DNA of 64,000 nt from Leifsonia sp. Leaf264 (GCF_001422325.1 NZ_LMMR01000001.1:869256-933255), one strand, 5' to 3'; positions 54,653 through 63,944 are shown, numbered from the stretch's first letter. Notes: generated by a model not told the origin, from the letters alone. Numbers and translations are program-made.

Positions 54653-55606
54653 ATGAAAGTCATCGCCCTCGAGGAGCACATGCTGCCCCGCGACGTCATC
54701 GAGGCCGCCGGCATCGACCTGGGGCTGCGCGCCGGCGGTCGGGCCGCGGCTCTCGATGACCTGGGCGACGGCCGGCTGAAGGTCATGGACGACGCCGGCA
54801 TCGACGTTCAGGTGCTCTCCGCACTCGGCTACTTCGTGCAGGATCTCGCGCCCGAGCAGTCGGTGCAGTGGAGCCGCGAGCTGAACAACCGGATGGCCGG
54901 GGCCGTAGCGGCGTACCCGGATCGCTTCCGGGCCTTCGCCGCGCTGCCTGTTGCCGATCCGGCCCGATCCGTCGACGAACTCACGCGGAGCGTGGAGGAA
55001 CTGGGCTTCGTCGGCGCGATGATCCACGGCCAGACCCACGGGGTGTTCCTCGACCATCCATCCGTCAGGCCGGTCCTCGTTGCGGCGGCACGACTGGATG
55101 TGCCGATCTACCTGCACCCGGCACCACCGCCGCAGGTCGTGCACGACGCGTACTACTCGGGCCTGCCGCCGGCGATCAGCGCCTGCCTGTCGACGTCAGG
55201 ATGGGGCTGGCATTCCGAATGCGGAATGCATGTCCTGCGGATGGTCGCGGCCGGGGTGTTCGAGGAGCTTCCCGAGCTGAAGATCATCGTCGGCCACATG
55301 GGTGAAGGGCTCCCGTTCCATCTCGACAGGATCGAGAACATGCTCGATCCCGTGGTGACCGGACACTCCCTGAGCGTCGCAGAGACGCTGCGCCGGAACC
55401 TGTACCTCACCACCTCCGGCTACAACTCGGATGCGCCGTTGCTCTGCGCCCTCTCAGCGTTCGGGGTCGACCACGTGCTGTTCTCGGTCGACCACCCCTT
55501 CGGCAACAGCGCACAGGCGACAGCACACCTGCTGTCGGCGCCAGTGAGCCCTGCCGATCGGGCGAAGATCGCCCACGGCAATGCCGAATCGCTTCTTCGC
55601 ATCTGA
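54653..55606 (+). CDS. ACMSD-type amidohydrolase (gamma-resorcylate decarboxylase-like)
   Basis: A 317-residue enzyme of the ACMSD family. It starts with VIALEEHM: Glu7 and His9 match Glu8 and His10 of gamma-resorcylate decarboxylase. Other markers are RFRAFAALPVADP, the His155 of DVPIYLHP, IIVGHMGEGLPFHLDRIENM and the Asp in VLFSVDHPFGN. Such enzymes remove a carboxyl group from aromatic acids non-oxidatively, or hydrate ring systems. With a flavin hydroxylase and ring-cleaving dioxygenase nearby, decarboxylation of a hydroxybenzoate is a fair guess. It starts 9 nt after the amidohydrolase stop. Confidence 0.88.
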   Translation: MKVIALEEHMLPRDVIEAAGIDLGLRAGGRAAALDDLGDGRLKVMDDAGIDVQVLSALGYFVQDLAPEQSVQWSRELNNRMAGAVAAYPDRFRAFAALPVADPARSVDELTRSVEELGFVGAMIHGQTHGVFLDHPSVRPVLVAAARLDVPIYLHPAPPPQVVHDAYYSGLPPAISACLSTSGWGWHSECGMHVLRMVAAGVFEELPELKIIVGHMGEGLPFHLDRIENMLDPVVTGHSLSVAETLRRNLYLTTSGYNSDAPLLCALSAFGVDHVLFSVDHPFGNSAQATAHLLSAPVSPADRAKIAHGNAESLLRI

Positions 55607-55664
55607 GGCGAGCCTCCGCGCGCGACATGAATCCGGCACCCACCGAATCAGCAAGGAACTCCAG

Positions 55665-57146
55665 ATGAGCATCTTCGACGGCCCCGATGGCCACGCCGTG
55701 ACGTCGCACTTCATCGACGGCGCCTGGACGACACCCGGCGGGACGACGTTCCCGGTTCGGAATCCCCTCGACGACGCCCTCGTCGCCGAGGCGGCCGCCG
55801 GAGGCGTCGCGGAAGCCGAGGCCGCCGTCGCTGCTGCGGCCGCCGCCTTCCCCGCCTGGGCGAACCTGGCACCGGGCGCCAGGCAGGAGCTGTTCCTGAA
55901 AGCGGCCGACATCGTCGAGCGCCGAACGGAAGAGCTGGTGCGGTTGATGGCGGTCGAGGGCGGAGCCAGTCGGGCGTTCTCGACCTTCCAGATCCGACTG
56001 TCGGCCGCGATGCTGCGTCAGGCGGCCGGATGGGGCTACCAGCCCGCCGGCGATGTGCTGCGGAGCGATACGCCAGGCAGGATGGCTTTCGTCACCCGCA
56101 AGCCGCTCGGCGTCGTCGCCGGGTTCACGCCCTGGAACGGGGCGTTCTACCTCGCGTGGCGCACGTTCCTCCTGCCGATGGCCTTCGGCAACACGACAGT
56201 CATCAAGCCCTCGGAGTTGGCGCCGTTGTCGGCCGGACTCGTGCACGCCGAGATCCTCGACGAGGCCGGATTTCCGCCTGGGTCGTTCAATGTGGTCACG
56301 CACGCGCCGGGAGCGGCATCCGCCGTGGCCGACGTGTTCTTCGAGAGCCCGGCCGTGCGCTGCATCAACTTCACCGGCTCGGACAGGACCGCGCGCATCC
56401 TCGGCGAGCGCGCCGGCAGGTCCCTCAAGCGCATGGTCCTCGAGCTCGGCGGATTCAATCCGGTCATCATCCTGGACGACGCCGATATCGAGGAGTCCAT
56501 CAAGGCCGTGGCGTTCGGAGCGTTCCTGCACCAGGGCCAGGTCTGCATGAACTCGCGCAAGGTCTACGTCGCCCGCCCGCTCCACGACGAGTTCGTCGCC
56601 CGCCTCGCGGACAGGGTGCGAGCGCTGAAGATCGGGGATCCGACCGATCCGGACGTCGTCATCGGGCCGCTGATCGACGACAGGGCGGTCGAGCAGATCG
56701 CGACACGGGTACAGGATGCCCTCGATCGCGGCGCAACCCTGATCACGGGCGGGAAGGCCGACGGGCGGCTCTACCAACCCACGATCCTCACCGATGTTCC
56801 CGCGGACGCGATCTGCACGACCGGAGCCGATGAGACGTTCGGTCCCCTGCTGGTCGTCGAGGCCTTCGACGACCCCGAGGTCGCGCTCCGCGACGCCCAG
56901 GACACTCCGTACGGGCTGAGTGCGTCGATCATGACGCGCGATCGCGGCCGGGGCCTGGACATGGCCCAGCGATTCGACACCGGAATCGTGCACGTGAATG
57001 CTCCGACGATGGCGAGCGAAGCGTCCCTGCCCGTCGGCGGTGTCAAGCACAGCGGCTGGGGCCGTTCCGGCCACTATGCCATCGAGGACTTCACCGAGAT
57101 TCGCATGACGACCATGAGCAGCGAGCCGGGCCGGTACCCGTTCTGA
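55665..57146 (+). CDS. Aldehyde dehydrogenase (NAD(P)+)
   Basis: A 493-residue aldehyde dehydrogenase. It has FTPWNGAFYLAWR (cofactor site), INFTGSDRTAR, the general-base Glu in VLELGGFNPVIIL, and the catalytic Cys in GQVCMNSRKVYV. The ETFGPLLVVEAF block and the C-terminal GGVKHSGWGRSGH are typical. The sequence type is close to vanillin, benzaldehyde and semialdehyde dehydrogenases. It probably oxidises an aldehyde or semialdehyde made in the pathway. AAGGA precedes ATG 55665. It is the last gene of the rightward arm. Confidence 0.92.
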   Translation: MSIFDGPDGHAVTSHFIDGAWTTPGGTTFPVRNPLDDALVAEAAAGGVAEAEAAVAAAAAAFPAWANLAPGARQELFLKAADIVERRTEELVRLMAVEGGASRAFSTFQIRLSAAMLRQAAGWGYQPAGDVLRSDTPGRMAFVTRKPLGVVAGFTPWNGAFYLAWRTFLLPMAFGNTTVIKPSELAPLSAGLVHAEILDEAGFPPGSFNVVTHAPGAASAVADVFFESPAVRCINFTGSDRTARILGERAGRSLKRMVLELGGFNPVIILDDADIEESIKAVAFGAFLHQGQVCMNSRKVYVARPLHDEFVARLADRVRALKIGDPTDPDVVIGPLIDDRAVEQIATRVQDALDRGATLITGGKADGRLYQPTILTDVPADAICTTGADETFGPLLVVEAFDDPEVALRDAQDTPYGLSASIMTRDRGRGLDMAQRFDTGIVHVNAPTMASEASLPVGGVKHSGWGRSGHYAIEDFTEIRMTTMSSEPGRYPF

Positions 57147-57160
57147 GCATCGCGGCCGAA

Positions 57161-57192
57161 GCGGGTGCCTCACCGACCGGTGAGGCACCCGC
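57161..57192. terminator. Strong bidirectional terminator
   Basis: GCGGGTGCCTCACC (57161-57174) and GGTGAGGCACCCGC (57179-57192) form a perfect 14-bp stem with a GACC loop, between the convergent aldehyde dehydrogenase and CocE/NonD genes. Confidence 0.85.
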
Positions 57193-57207
57193 GCCGGCAT
57201 CCTGCCG

Positions 57208-58947
57208 TCAGAGCGCCTGCACCGGGAGCTGCAGGTACGAGGCGTGGTGGCCTCCGGTGTGGATGACGTGCTGTCCACTGTTGGCCCCGACGTACTCCTC
57301 GATCGCGGGCATCAGCGTGCCGAGGAGGTTGCGCGAGCTGATGATGAAGCGCAGCGACTCCCCCGGGTGGAACTTGAGCCCGATCGGGAACAGGTCGATC
57401 TCGATCTCGGCGATCTCGCCCGGTGCGAGCTTCTCCACGCGGTCGAAGGTGTGGGCGGGGACGTCGTCGGTGGTGAGGTTCTCGTCGAGGTGGCGGGCGG
57501 AGACGCGGAGACGTCCGTCGGATCCCTTGTACTTGAGGATCGTGGCGCCGTGGTCGGTGAGGTCGTGGATCATCGCGCTGTGGTTGGGCGTGGTGAAGGC
57601 CTCGAGCGGGGTGCCGTGGGCGTCGAGCTTCTGCACGAGGACGAACAGGTCCATGTCGTCTGAATCGCGGGCCTCGACGAAGAGGTGCGCCTTCGGGTAG
57701 CCGACCAGCACGGTCTCCTCGGCGAAGGTCGTGATGAACGACACGGCGTTCGGGTTGGATGCCACCACGTATGCCGCTGGAACCTCGTCCGTGGGGGCAT
57801 CCGTTGTCAGAGCGCGGGTGCGTCCGTCGAGGTAGTACTTGGTCGACGCGACGTCTGCTGGCGGGAACTGGTCGGCTGCGACGTTGACCTCATCGCCGCC
57901 CTGCAGGTCGAGTACCGAGTAGCGCACCCGCGGGGTGTGCTCCCAGTCGTTGTCGACGTCCTTCAGGTAGCGGTCGAAGAAGTGCCGGAGCTCCTCGCGG
58001 TTGGCCTCGTCGTAGTAGTCGGGCCATTCCTGGCTGTTGTGGATGCGCAGCCACTTGTCCGCCGACGCGATCCGGCGCCAGGCACGGAAAGTTCCGGCGG
58101 TGTGCAGCGTGTTCGAGTAGCTGGCGACGATGTAGGCGGGCACGGTGATCTGGTCGAAGGCGGGGATCTTGTTCTCCCACAGCTCGTTGACGAGCGGGTA
58201 GGTCTCGACCTCGGCGAGGATGTCCTCCTTCTGGTTCTTACCGAAGAAGCTTCCCTCCTGCAGTTGGCGGGCGAAGCCGGTGTCGGGCATGCCGCCCCGC
58301 ATCACCAGGTCGCGGTAGACGTCGCTGACGCCCTCCCACGGGTTGATCGCGGCGAGGTGCGGCGGCTGCTCGGCCGCGGTGAACCACTGCGAGACGGCGA
58401 GGTAGCTGGTACCGCTCATTCCGACCTTGCCGTTGGACCACTCCTGCTCGGCGAGCCACTCGATCAGGTCGTAGGCGTCGCGGCCGTCCTGACGGTCCCA
58501 GAGAACGCTGTCGCCCTCCGAGTTGACGATGCCACGGCCATCCGGGTTGCAGATCGCATACCCCTGGGCGACCCAGTAGGCGGGGTCGGCTCCCTCGAAC
58601 TTCTCCAGGCCCGAGACGATGCCATTCGGGAGACCGACCAGTCCGAAGACGCCCATGACGCTCAGCGAGGTGCCCTGCGCCTTGCCGTAGGGGCTCCACG
58701 CCACGATGACGGGGACCTTCTCGGCACCGGCCGGACGGAAGATGTCGGCGTAGATCGTCACGCCATCGCGCATCTGCACGGCGACGTCCTTCTCGAACAC
58801 CACGTCGACCGGGAGCGGCAGGAAGGGCGGCGCGATCTGGAAGCCCGCCTCCAGGGTGCGGGTAGAGGGATCGAACTCGGTCAACCGACCCGTCCTCGCC
58901 GGGGGCAGCGGGCTGGATGGTGTGTAGATCTTCTGGACTTCGCTCAT
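57208..58947 (-). CDS. CocE/NonD-family hydrolase (X-Pro dipeptidyl-peptidase S15 type)
   Basis: A 579-residue hydrolase of the CocE/NonD family. The N-terminal alpha/beta core has MRDGVTIYADIFRP and VIVAWSPYGK. The nucleophile Ser is in GKVGMSGTSYLAVSQW. The C-terminal jelly-roll domain (DDMDLFVLVQKLD ... LKFHPGESLRFIISSRN) is as in cocaine esterase. It hydrolyses an ester or acyl bond. GAGGAG precedes ATG 58947. It is divergent from a TetR gene and so probably under its control; it may release the aromatic unit used by the neighbouring cluster, which is speculation. Confidence 0.9.
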   Translation of the reverse strand: MSEVQKIYTPSSPLPPARTGRLTEFDPSTRTLEAGFQIAPPFLPLPVDVVFEKDVAVQMRDGVTIYADIFRPAGAEKVPVIVAWSPYGKAQGTSLSVMGVFGLVGLPNGIVSGLEKFEGADPAYWVAQGYAICNPDGRGIVNSEGDSVLWDRQDGRDAYDLIEWLAEQEWSNGKVGMSGTSYLAVSQWFTAAEQPPHLAAINPWEGVSDVYRDLVMRGGMPDTGFARQLQEGSFFGKNQKEDILAEVETYPLVNELWENKIPAFDQITVPAYIVASYSNTLHTAGTFRAWRRIASADKWLRIHNSQEWPDYYDEANREELRHFFDRYLKDVDNDWEHTPRVRYSVLDLQGGDEVNVAADQFPPADVASTKYYLDGRTRALTTDAPTDEVPAAYVVASNPNAVSFITTFAEETVLVGYPKAHLFVEARDSDDMDLFVLVQKLDAHGTPLEAFTTPNHSAMIHDLTDHGATILKYKGSDGRLRVSARHLDENLTTDDVPAHTFDRVEKLAPGEIAEIEIDLFPIGLKFHPGESLRFIISSRNLLGTLMPAIEEYVGANSGQHVIHTGGHHASYLQLPVQAL

Positions 58948-59023
58948 GGTCGGCTCCTCACATCGATGTCGCCCGGATTCGGGCTCGCGCCATGTGCCGA
59001 GCGTACGTCGGTTTCGTTCATAA

Positions 59024-59063
59024 CTCAACACCCGTTGAGATAATGCACAGGAACGGCTAGATT
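59024..59063 (+). promoter_or_regulatory. tetR promoter with overlapping operator, leaderless
   Basis: TTGAGA (59035-59040) and TAGATT (59058-59063) are 17 nt apart, and the ATG at 59071 follows 7 nt later with no ribosome-binding site. The inverted repeat CTCAAC-ACCC-GTTGAG (59024-59039) overlaps the -35 box, a typical autoregulated TetR site. Confidence 0.65.
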
Positions 59064-59070
59064 GAGAGGC

Positions 59071-59673
59071 ATGACAACCGACGAGACGCCGAAGCGCCGG
59101 GGCCGGCGCCCAGGCCCCGGAAACACGCGACAGCTAGTGCTGGATGCAGCGCGAGCACGATTCGCCAGCGATGGCTTCACCGCGACCACCATCCGCGCTG
59201 TCGCCGCGGATGCGCAGGTCGACGCCTCTCAGGTGATGCAGTTCTTCGGCTCGAAGGATGAGCTCTTCGCCGCGGTGATGGCAGTGCCCGCATCCGCCCT
59301 GGAGCGATTCGACACGGCGTTCGACGGCCCTGACGAGCATCTCGGAGAGCGGGTGGTCCGTGCTTACCTGAGTGCGTGGGAGGGCTCCCCCGAGGAATCG
59401 CATCCGCTCATGGCGATGCTCCGCGGCGCCGTCGTGAACGACAACGCCAGCGCCCAGTTGGCCGACTTCATCCAGTCCCGACTGTTGGCCGGTACGCACA
59501 GCACCGCCGATGACGGCAGCGATGCCGCCCTCCGGGCCGGCCTCGCGTCAGCCATGCTCGTCGGACTCGTGACGAGCCGGGGGATCATCGGGGTTCCCCT
59601 GCTGGTCGACGCCGACACCGAGAAGCTCGTCGAGGTCGTCGCTCCGGCCATCCAGGCCGTCCTCGCCCCCTAG
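59071..59673 (+). CDS. TetR-family regulator
   Basis: A 200-residue TetR protein. After a basic RRGRRPGPGNTRQLVLDAAR, the helix-turn-helix is FASDGFTATTIRAVAADAQV and then MQFFGSKDELFAAVM. The C-terminal domain is of the TetR_C type with SHPLMAMLRGAVVNDNA. It is divergent from the CocE/NonD hydrolase gene and most likely controls it and itself. Its stop overlaps the prpC stop on the opposite strand by a few bases. Confidence 0.9.
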   Translation: MTTDETPKRRGRRPGPGNTRQLVLDAARARFASDGFTATTIRAVAADAQVDASQVMQFFGSKDELFAAVMAVPASALERFDTAFDGPDEHLGERVVRAYLSAWEGSPEESHPLMAMLRGAVVNDNASAQLADFIQSRLLAGTHSTADDGSDAALRAGLASAMLVGLVTSRGIIGVPLLVDADTEKLVEVVAPAIQAVLAP

Positions 59674-60815
59674 TGCTGGACGGGGACGTGTCTCTCGTCG
59701 ACGCCGTTGTAGGCGGAGAGCGGGCGGATGAGGGCGTTCGCCGCGAGCTGCTCCATGATGTGCGCAGTCCACCCCGTCACCCGTGATGCCACGAACAGCG
59801 GCGTGAACATCTCGGTGTCGTAGCCGATGAGGTGGTATGCCGGGCCTGACGGATAGTCGAGGTTCGGCTGGATGGCCTTGCGCGCCTGCATGGCCGTGTT
59901 CAACGCGTCGTAGAGCGCGAGCAGGTCGGGGCGTTCGTACTCCTCGACCAACAGGTCGAGCGAGGCCTTCATGGTCGGCACCCGGGAGTCGCCGTTCTTG
60001 TACACCCGGTGGCCGAAGCCCATGATCTTGCGCTTGCTCGCCAATGCATCATCCAGCCAGGCCCCGGCCGCCTCCGCGGTGCCGATCTCGTCGAAGACGT
60101 GCATGACCGCCTCGTTCGCGCCGCCGTGGAGGGGTCCCTTCAGCGCACCGATGCCGGCGACGACAGCGGAGTACAGGTCGGAGAGCGTCGACGTCACGAC
60201 GCGCGCCGTGAAGGTCGACGCATTGAAGGAGTGTTCGGCGTAGAGGATCATCGACACGTCGAACGCCTTCACCACCACGTCGGAGGGCACTTCCCCGAAC
60301 GACATCGCCAGGAAGTTGGCGGAATAGCCGAGGGCCGCATCCGGCGGCACCGCGTCCAAGCCCCGACGGCGGCGCTGATCGTAGGAGACGATCGCGGGGA
60401 GCTTCGCGAAGAGGGTGTAGGACTTCGCGAGGTTGCCGCTCGGGCTGGCGTCGTCCCACGTCGGGTCGAGCGCGCCGATGACGCTGACGGCGGTGCGCAC
60501 GACGTCCATGGGGTGCGCCGTGAGCGGCAGTTCGTCGATGACCATCTTCACCGCAGGGTCGAGCGCCCGCTGGGCACGCTCGATCCGTTCGAACTCGGCC
60601 AGTTGTTCCGGCGACGGCAGCTCCCCGTGCCAGAGCAGGTAGGCGACCTCCTCGAAGGAGCAGTTCGCCGCGAGTTCCTGCACCGGGTAGCCCCGGTAGA
60701 GCAGAGAGTTGGTCTCGGGGTTCACCTTCGAGACGGCCGTGTAGTCGACGGTCACTCCGGCCAGGCCCTTGCGGATCTCCGGCGCGGCCGTGCTCGTGGT
60801 CGTATCGGTGCTCAT
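59670..60815 (-). CDS. prpC: 2-methylcitrate synthase
   Basis: A 381-residue citrate synthase-fold enzyme. The catalytic His blocks are AEHSFNASTFTARV and GPLHGGANEAVM, followed by GFGHRVYKNGDSR. The N-terminal RKGLAGVTVDYTAVSKVNPETNSLLYRGYPVQ is typical of methylcitrate synthases. It joins propionyl-CoA and oxaloacetate to 2-methylcitrate. The position after prpD and prpB supports this over an ordinary citrate synthase. GAAGGAG precedes the ATG, 34 nt after the prpB stop. Confidence 0.93.
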   Translation of the reverse strand: MSTDTTTSTAAPEIRKGLAGVTVDYTAVSKVNPETNSLLYRGYPVQELAANCSFEEVAYLLWHGELPSPEQLAEFERIERAQRALDPAVKMVIDELPLTAHPMDVVRTAVSVIGALDPTWDDASPSGNLAKSYTLFAKLPAIVSYDQRRRRGLDAVPPDAALGYSANFLAMSFGEVPSDVVVKAFDVSMILYAEHSFNASTFTARVVTSTLSDLYSAVVAGIGALKGPLHGGANEAVMHVFDEIGTAEAAGAWLDDALASKRKIMGFGHRVYKNGDSRVPTMKASLDLLVEEYERPDLLALYDALNTAMQARKAIQPNLDYPSGPAYHLIGYDTEMFTPLFVASRVTGWTAHIMEQLAANALIRPLSAYNGVDERHVPVQH

Positions 60816-60849
60816 GTCACTCCTTCGTGATGGTTCAGTGCGCGGGACG

Positions 60850-61755
60850 TCAGCGGCCGCTGGGGACCTGGAAGTCGAAGATCGACGTGTCGAACGCGTT
60901 GTAGGCCTCGTAGTCCAGCAGTTCGTACAGTCGCGCTCGAGTCTGCATCGTCGGCACCTGCGAGTTGAGCGATCCCTCGGCGGTGAGAGCGTCGAGTCCG
61001 CGTTCCGCCGCGCCCATGGCGATGCGCAGCAGGCTCACGGGGTAGATGACGATGTTCACGCCGATGTCGGCGAGCTGGCGGGTGCTGAACAGTTCGCTCT
61101 TGCCGAACTCGGTCATGTTGGCGAGGATCGGCACGTCGACGGCCCGGCGGACGGCCTCGAACTCGCTCAGGTCGGCCATGGCTTCGGGGAAGATCGCGTC
61201 GGCTCCGGCATCGACGAGGGCCTTGGCCCGATCGATCGCCGCCTGGAGGCCGTCGATGGCACGGATGTCGGTGCGGGCCATGATGAGCAGGTTCGGGTCA
61301 CGGCGGGCGTCGACGGCGGCGCGGATGCGCTTGGTCGAGGTCTCCAGGTCGACCACCGCCTTACCGTCGAGGTGTCCGCATCGTTTGGGGTTGACCTGAT
61401 CCTCGATGTGGAGTCCGGCGACACCGGCGTCCTCGAGGGTCTGCACCGTGCGCGCGACGTTCATCGGCTCACCGAACCCGGTGTCGGCATCGATGATGGC
61501 GGGCAGCTCGGTCATCCGGGCGATCTGCTGGCCACGACCGGCGACCTCGCTCAGCGTCGTGAGGCCGATGTCGGGCAGCCCGAGGTCGGCGGCGAGCACG
61601 GCGCCGGAGATGTAGACACCCTCGAAGCCCTTGTCCTGGATGAGCTTGGCGCTGAGCGGGTTGAATGCGCCGGGGAAGCGCAGCAGCTCACCCGTTGCGA
61701 GGGCCGCACGCAGGTCGATGCGCTTCTGTGCTGCGGTGGTCTGGGAGTACAGCAT
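60850..61755 (-). CDS. prpB: Methylisocitrate lyase
   Basis: A 301-residue enzyme of the isocitrate lyase/PEP mutase superfamily. It shows PGAFNPLSAKLIQDKGFEGVYISG, IIDADTGFGEP (Mg binding), the catalytic NPKRCGHLDGK motif, and IMARTDIRAIDG. It splits 2-methylisocitrate into pyruvate and succinate, the last step of the cycle. The start shares bases with the prpD stop (TGATG), so translation is coupled. Confidence 0.95.
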   Translation of the reverse strand: MLYSQTTAAQKRIDLRAALATGELLRFPGAFNPLSAKLIQDKGFEGVYISGAVLAADLGLPDIGLTTLSEVAGRGQQIARMTELPAIIDADTGFGEPMNVARTVQTLEDAGVAGLHIEDQVNPKRCGHLDGKAVVDLETSTKRIRAAVDARRDPNLLIMARTDIRAIDGLQAAIDRAKALVDAGADAIFPEAMADLSEFEAVRRAVDVPILANMTEFGKSELFSTRQLADIGVNIVIYPVSLLRIAMGAAERGLDALTAEGSLNSQVPTMQTRARLYELLDYEAYNAFDTSIFDFQVPSGR

Positions 61756-63254
61756 CAGAACAGTCCCTTCGGGCCGGCGCCGAGAACGCCCGGCTTGGCG
61801 ACGATATTGAGTCCGTCGAGCTCCCCGACGGCGAGCTCGGGCAGTCGCTGCACGGCGTCGAGGAAGCGGTCGGTCTCCGCCCCGTCGAGGACCGGGGTCG
61901 CGAGAGTGCGGAACTTGCGGATGTAGTCGGCGCGGGCGAACGGCCGGGCGCCGAGCGGGTGGGCGTCGGCGACGGCGATCTCGTCCACGATCGTCGACCC
62001 GTCGGTCAGCGTGATCGCCACGCTGCCGCCGAACGCCTTCTCGGCGGGATCGTTGGAGTGGTACCGCCGGGTCCACTCGGGGTCCTCCTCGGTCGCGACC
62101 AAGTTCCAGAGGGCGACAGTGTCCGGGCGGCCGGCACGCGCCGGCGCATACGAGGCTTCGTGATCCCAGGTGCCGTCCTGCAGGGCGACGGTGAAGATGT
62201 ACGGGATCGAGTGGTCGAGCGTCTCCCGGCTGGCGTTCGGATCGTACTTCTGCGGGTCGTTCGCTCCCGAGCCGATCACGTAGTGGGTGTGGTGCGAGGT
62301 GCGGATGATGACCCGCTCGATGCGGTCGGCCGTCAGCTCGGGGTACTCGTTGTGGAGCTTCCGGGCGAGGTCGATCCAGGCCTGCGCCTGGTACTCCGCC
62401 GAGTGCTCCTTCGTGTACGTGTCGAGGATGGCGCGCTTCGGCTCCCCCGCCTCGGGCAGGTACACCTCGTAGGCGGCATCCGGACCGTCCAGCAGCCAGG
62501 CGATGACACCGTCCTCGCCCTCGTAGATCGGTGTCGGGCTGGTCTGTCCGCGCATGGCACGGTCGATGGCTTCGACGGCCATCTTCCCGGCGAACGCCGG
62601 AGCATGCGCCTTCCAGGTGGAGATCTCGCCCTTGCGCGACTGGCGGGTGGCCGTCGTCGTGTGCAACGCCTGCCCGACCGCCTGGAAGATCGTCTCGACG
62701 GGAAGTCCGAGGACGGTGCCGATGCCGGCGGCGGCTGATGGGCCGAGGTGGGCGACATGGTCGATCTTGTGCTGGTGCAGGCTGATCGCCTTCACCAGGT
62801 CGACCTGGATCTCGTATCCGGTCGCGATGCCGCGGATGAGGTCGGCGCCGGACTTCCGGGCGTGCTGGGCGACAGCGAGGATGGGCGGGATGTTGTCGCC
62901 CGGGTGCGAGTACTCGGCGGCGAGGAACGTGTCATGGAAGTCCAACTCCCGCACGGCCACCCCGTTCGCCCAGGCCGCCCACTCGGGACTGACATGGTCC
63001 GTGACGCCGAACACGGTCGAGCCTGGAGTCGCCGGATGCGCTTCGGCCTGTGCCCGGGCCGCGATGCCCGGGCCGCGGGTGATCGACGCGGCGGCGACGG
63101 CGGCATTGTCGATGATGCGATTGATCACCATCTCTGTGACGTCATCGCTCACGGCTACAGGGTCGGCGGCGACCTCCGCGATCTTCCACGCCAACTGATC
63201 CTCGCGGGCGAGATTCTCGTCACTGCGATGAACGCGTACTGGGTGCAGTCTCAC
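61755..63254 (-). CDS. prpD: 2-methylcitrate dehydratase
   Basis: A 499-residue PrpD/MmgE-type dehydratase. Markers are [58 protein letters not shown], and [20 protein letters not shown]. It dehydrates 2-methylcitrate to 2-methyl-cis-aconitate. GTG start overlapping the gntR stop (GTGA), so it is translationally coupled to the regulator gene. No acnA/acnD gene is present; the hydration step must use a general aconitase elsewhere. Confidence 0.94.
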   Translation of the reverse strand: MRLHPVRVHRSDENLAREDQLAWKIAEVAADPVAVSDDVTEMVINRIIDNAAVAAASITRGPGIAARAQAEAHPATPGSTVFGVTDHVSPEWAAWANGVAVRELDFHDTFLAAEYSHPGDNIPPILAVAQHARKSGADLIRGIATGYEIQVDLVKAISLHQHKIDHVAHLGPSAAAGIGTVLGLPVETIFQAVGQALHTTTATRQSRKGEISTWKAHAPAFAGKMAVEAIDRAMRGQTSPTPIYEGEDGVIAWLLDGPDAAYEVYLPEAGEPKRAILDTYTKEHSAEYQAQAWIDLARKLHNEYPELTADRIERVIIRTSHHTHYVIGSGANDPQKYDPNASRETLDHSIPYIFTVALQDGTWDHEASYAPARAGRPDTVALWNLVATEEDPEWTRRYHSNDPAEKAFGGSVAITLTDGSTIVDEIAVADAHPLGARPFARADYIRKFRTLATPVLDGAETDRFLDAVQRLPELAVGELDGLNIVAKPGVLGAGPKGLF

Positions 63255-63928
63255 TTGTCGTCCTCTCTCACCGCGGTGAGTCGTTCGGCCGACGCGAGGA
63301 TGTTGCGCAGGCTTCGATACAGGTGGATCCGGGTGGCGGATGCCGCGAGCTCGGCATCCCCGTCGACGATGGCGTCGACGATCAGCAGGTGCTCAGCCGC
63401 CGCCGCGCGGAGTCGTGTCGGGTCGTCCTGGGCGACACGGCGGATGCGCACCAGGTGAGGCCGGAGGCCGCGCAACGCTCCGACGAGATAGGGATTGCCT
63501 GTCGCGTCATCGACGGCGTCGTCGAATCGGGAGACGAGGTCGTAATAGTCGACGTGCGCGGGGTCCCGGCCATCCAGCAGGTCGGGCGCCGCCGTGAACT
63601 CATCGCGCAGCGCGACGAACACCTCGCTGTCGCGGCGCCGGGCGGCGAGACGAGCCGACTCCTGCTCGAGTGCGACGCGCAGCTCGAACAACTGGCGGAT
63701 GTTCTCGACCGAGACCGCCGTGACGACGAGCCCACGGCCGCCCTGGGCGACGACGAGCCCATCGGCGGCGAGGCGAGCCAGAGCCTCTCGCAACGGCGTG
63801 CGGGAGACGCCGAGCCGCTCGGACTGCTCGACCTCTCCGAGCACGGTACCGGGCGCCAGACGCCATTCCATGATGTCTTCGCGCAGAGCCTCGTATGCCC
63901 GGGCGCTTGCCTTCACAGCCATCATCAT
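63251..63928 (-). CDS. GntR-family regulator of the methylcitrate operon
   Basis: A 225-residue FadR-type GntR protein. The winged helix covers about residues 8-70 ([43 protein letters not shown]). An FCD domain follows ([18 protein letters not shown]). It is the first gene of gntR-prpD-prpB-prpC and probably autoregulates the operon in response to a methylcitrate-cycle metabolite. Three ATG codons in a row (63928, 63925, 63922) make the exact start uncertain. Confidence 0.88.
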   Translation of the reverse strand: MMMAVKASARAYEALREDIMEWRLAPGTVLGEVEQSERLGVSRTPLREALARLAADGLVVAQGGRGLVVTAVSVENIRQLFELRVALEQESARLAARRRDSEVFVALRDEFTAAPDLLDGRDPAHVDYYDLVSRFDDAVDDATGNPYLVGALRGLRPHLVRIRRVAQDDPTRLRAAAAEHLLIVDAIVDGDAELAASATRIHLYRSLRNILASAERLTAVREDDK

Positions 63929-63936
63929 GATCCCAA

Positions 63937-63944
63937 TGTATACA
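63937..63944. promoter_or_regulatory. Candidate GntR operator/promoter of the prp operon
   Basis: TGTATACA is a perfect 8-bp palindrome of the type bound by FadR-like GntR proteins. It also contains TATACA, a possible -10 box on the minus strand ending 8 nt before the first ATG of gntR. Confidence 0.5.
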
